From the NCBI GenBank assembly GCA_964606465.1, contig CAZSGI010000046.1, positions 1 to 5,233 of the forward strand: a DNA stretch of 5,233 nt. Direction: 5' to 3'. The notes beneath the pieces are model-generated. The model was given only the letters and a program-made list of their open reading frames with translations, did not search any database and had not been told where the DNA came from. Position numbers and translations under genes: made by a program. Positions 5,100 to 5,233 of this stretch are shown piece by piece (within the stretch, counting starts at the first letter, position 1; the number at the start of each line of letters is the position of its first letter). Source of the stretch: CG10-46-32 sp964606465 (lineage in GTDB: Bacteria; Patescibacteriota; Patescibacteriia; UBA2169).

Positions 5100-5233
5100 T
5101 CAGTCCGAAAGCATGCCCGTGCGAGGCGCACGGCGCTCCGGTTGCGGTTCCGGAGCCAATGTCGCCTGCACTCGTGCGCGCAGATCTGCCATGTACTCAT
5201 CCCAATCCGCGAGGCGCCTGCGGACATTCTCGC
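5100..5233 (-). CDS. C-terminal end of an unidentified protein (5' part outside window)
   Basis: From 5231 the minus strand reads 43 sense codons and then TGA (5102-5100). The peptide is 'ENVRRRLADWDEYMADLRAR' followed by 'VQATLAPEPQPERRAPRTGM' and 'LSD'. The first part looks like a charged amphipathic helix; the end is a Pro/Arg-rich tail that is probably disordered. Codons favour G or C at the third position, like the dikinase gene and unlike trpBA. It does not resemble the end of TrpC, TrpF or TrpD as far as I can tell, so no function is offered. The stop is 43 bases before ATG 5056 of trpB, so cotranscription through the hairpin is possible. Perfect hairpins within it leave some doubt whether this is coding or structured leader. 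Confidence 0.6.
   Translation of the reverse strand, partial: ENVRRRLADWDEYMADLRARVQATLAPEPQPERRAPRTGMLSD

Noticed and set aside
5024..5227. Extension of trpB to the far upstream ATG at 5227
   Set aside because: The extra residues overlap the upstream gene's coding tail and the hairpins, look unlike any TrpB N-terminus, and no start there has better support than 5056 or 5023.
1..5233. CRISPR arrays, tRNA or rRNA genes, insertion sequences
   Set aside because: I saw no spaced direct repeats, tRNA-like cloverleaf, rRNA sequence, transposase or terminal inverted repeats.

Overview
All genes in this window lie on the minus strand. Read in that direction, the order is: the 3' end of an unidentified gene (5233-5100), trpB (5056 or 5023 to 3764), trpA (3767-2967), a 405-base intergenic region holding a promoter and a T-box riboswitch, and a large PEP-dikinase-type enzyme (2561 to beyond base 1). 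The long dikinase frame is open for 853 codons without a stop and leaves the window uncut.

The organism is a bacterium that uses Shine-Dalgarno sequences (GAGGAG before the dikinase, GGAG before trpA) and reads TGA as stop. The dikinase gene and the upstream gene tail look rich in G+C with strong G/C preference at third codon positions. trpBA is visibly more A/T-tolerant, as judged by eye. A class I transcriptional T-box is typical of Firmicutes, Actinobacteria, Chloroflexi and relatives, but I cannot name a taxon from this window.

Region 1 (5233-5024): the tail of an Arg/Glu-rich protein ending in TGA, then several perfect GC-rich hairpins, then a hairpin with a T-run that looks like an intrinsic terminator. 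This last hairpin abuts or overlaps the trpB start, so trpBA may be under attenuation or start-site sequestration.

Region 2 (5056-2967): trpB and trpA overlap by four bases (ATGA) and encode the two subunits of tryptophan synthase. The PLP lysine and acid-base glutamate of TrpB, and Glu49/Asp60 of TrpA, are all present. No other trp gene is visible.

Region 3 (2966-2562): a weak hairpin/T-run after trpA, a good extended -10 promoter, a leader of about 250 nt with Stem III, a textbook T-box antiterminator and a mutually exclusive terminator with eight Ts, then a short spacer with a 13-bp imperfect tandem repeat and the ribosome binding site.

Region 4 (2561-1): a rifampicin-phosphotransferase-like or PEP-synthase-like protein. 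It has an N-terminal ATP-grasp domain, a central domain of about 450 residues and a C-terminal swivelling phosphohistidine domain. The most unusual point is that a tRNA-sensing T-box appears to control a dikinase of unknown substrate, next to tryptophan biosynthesis genes.
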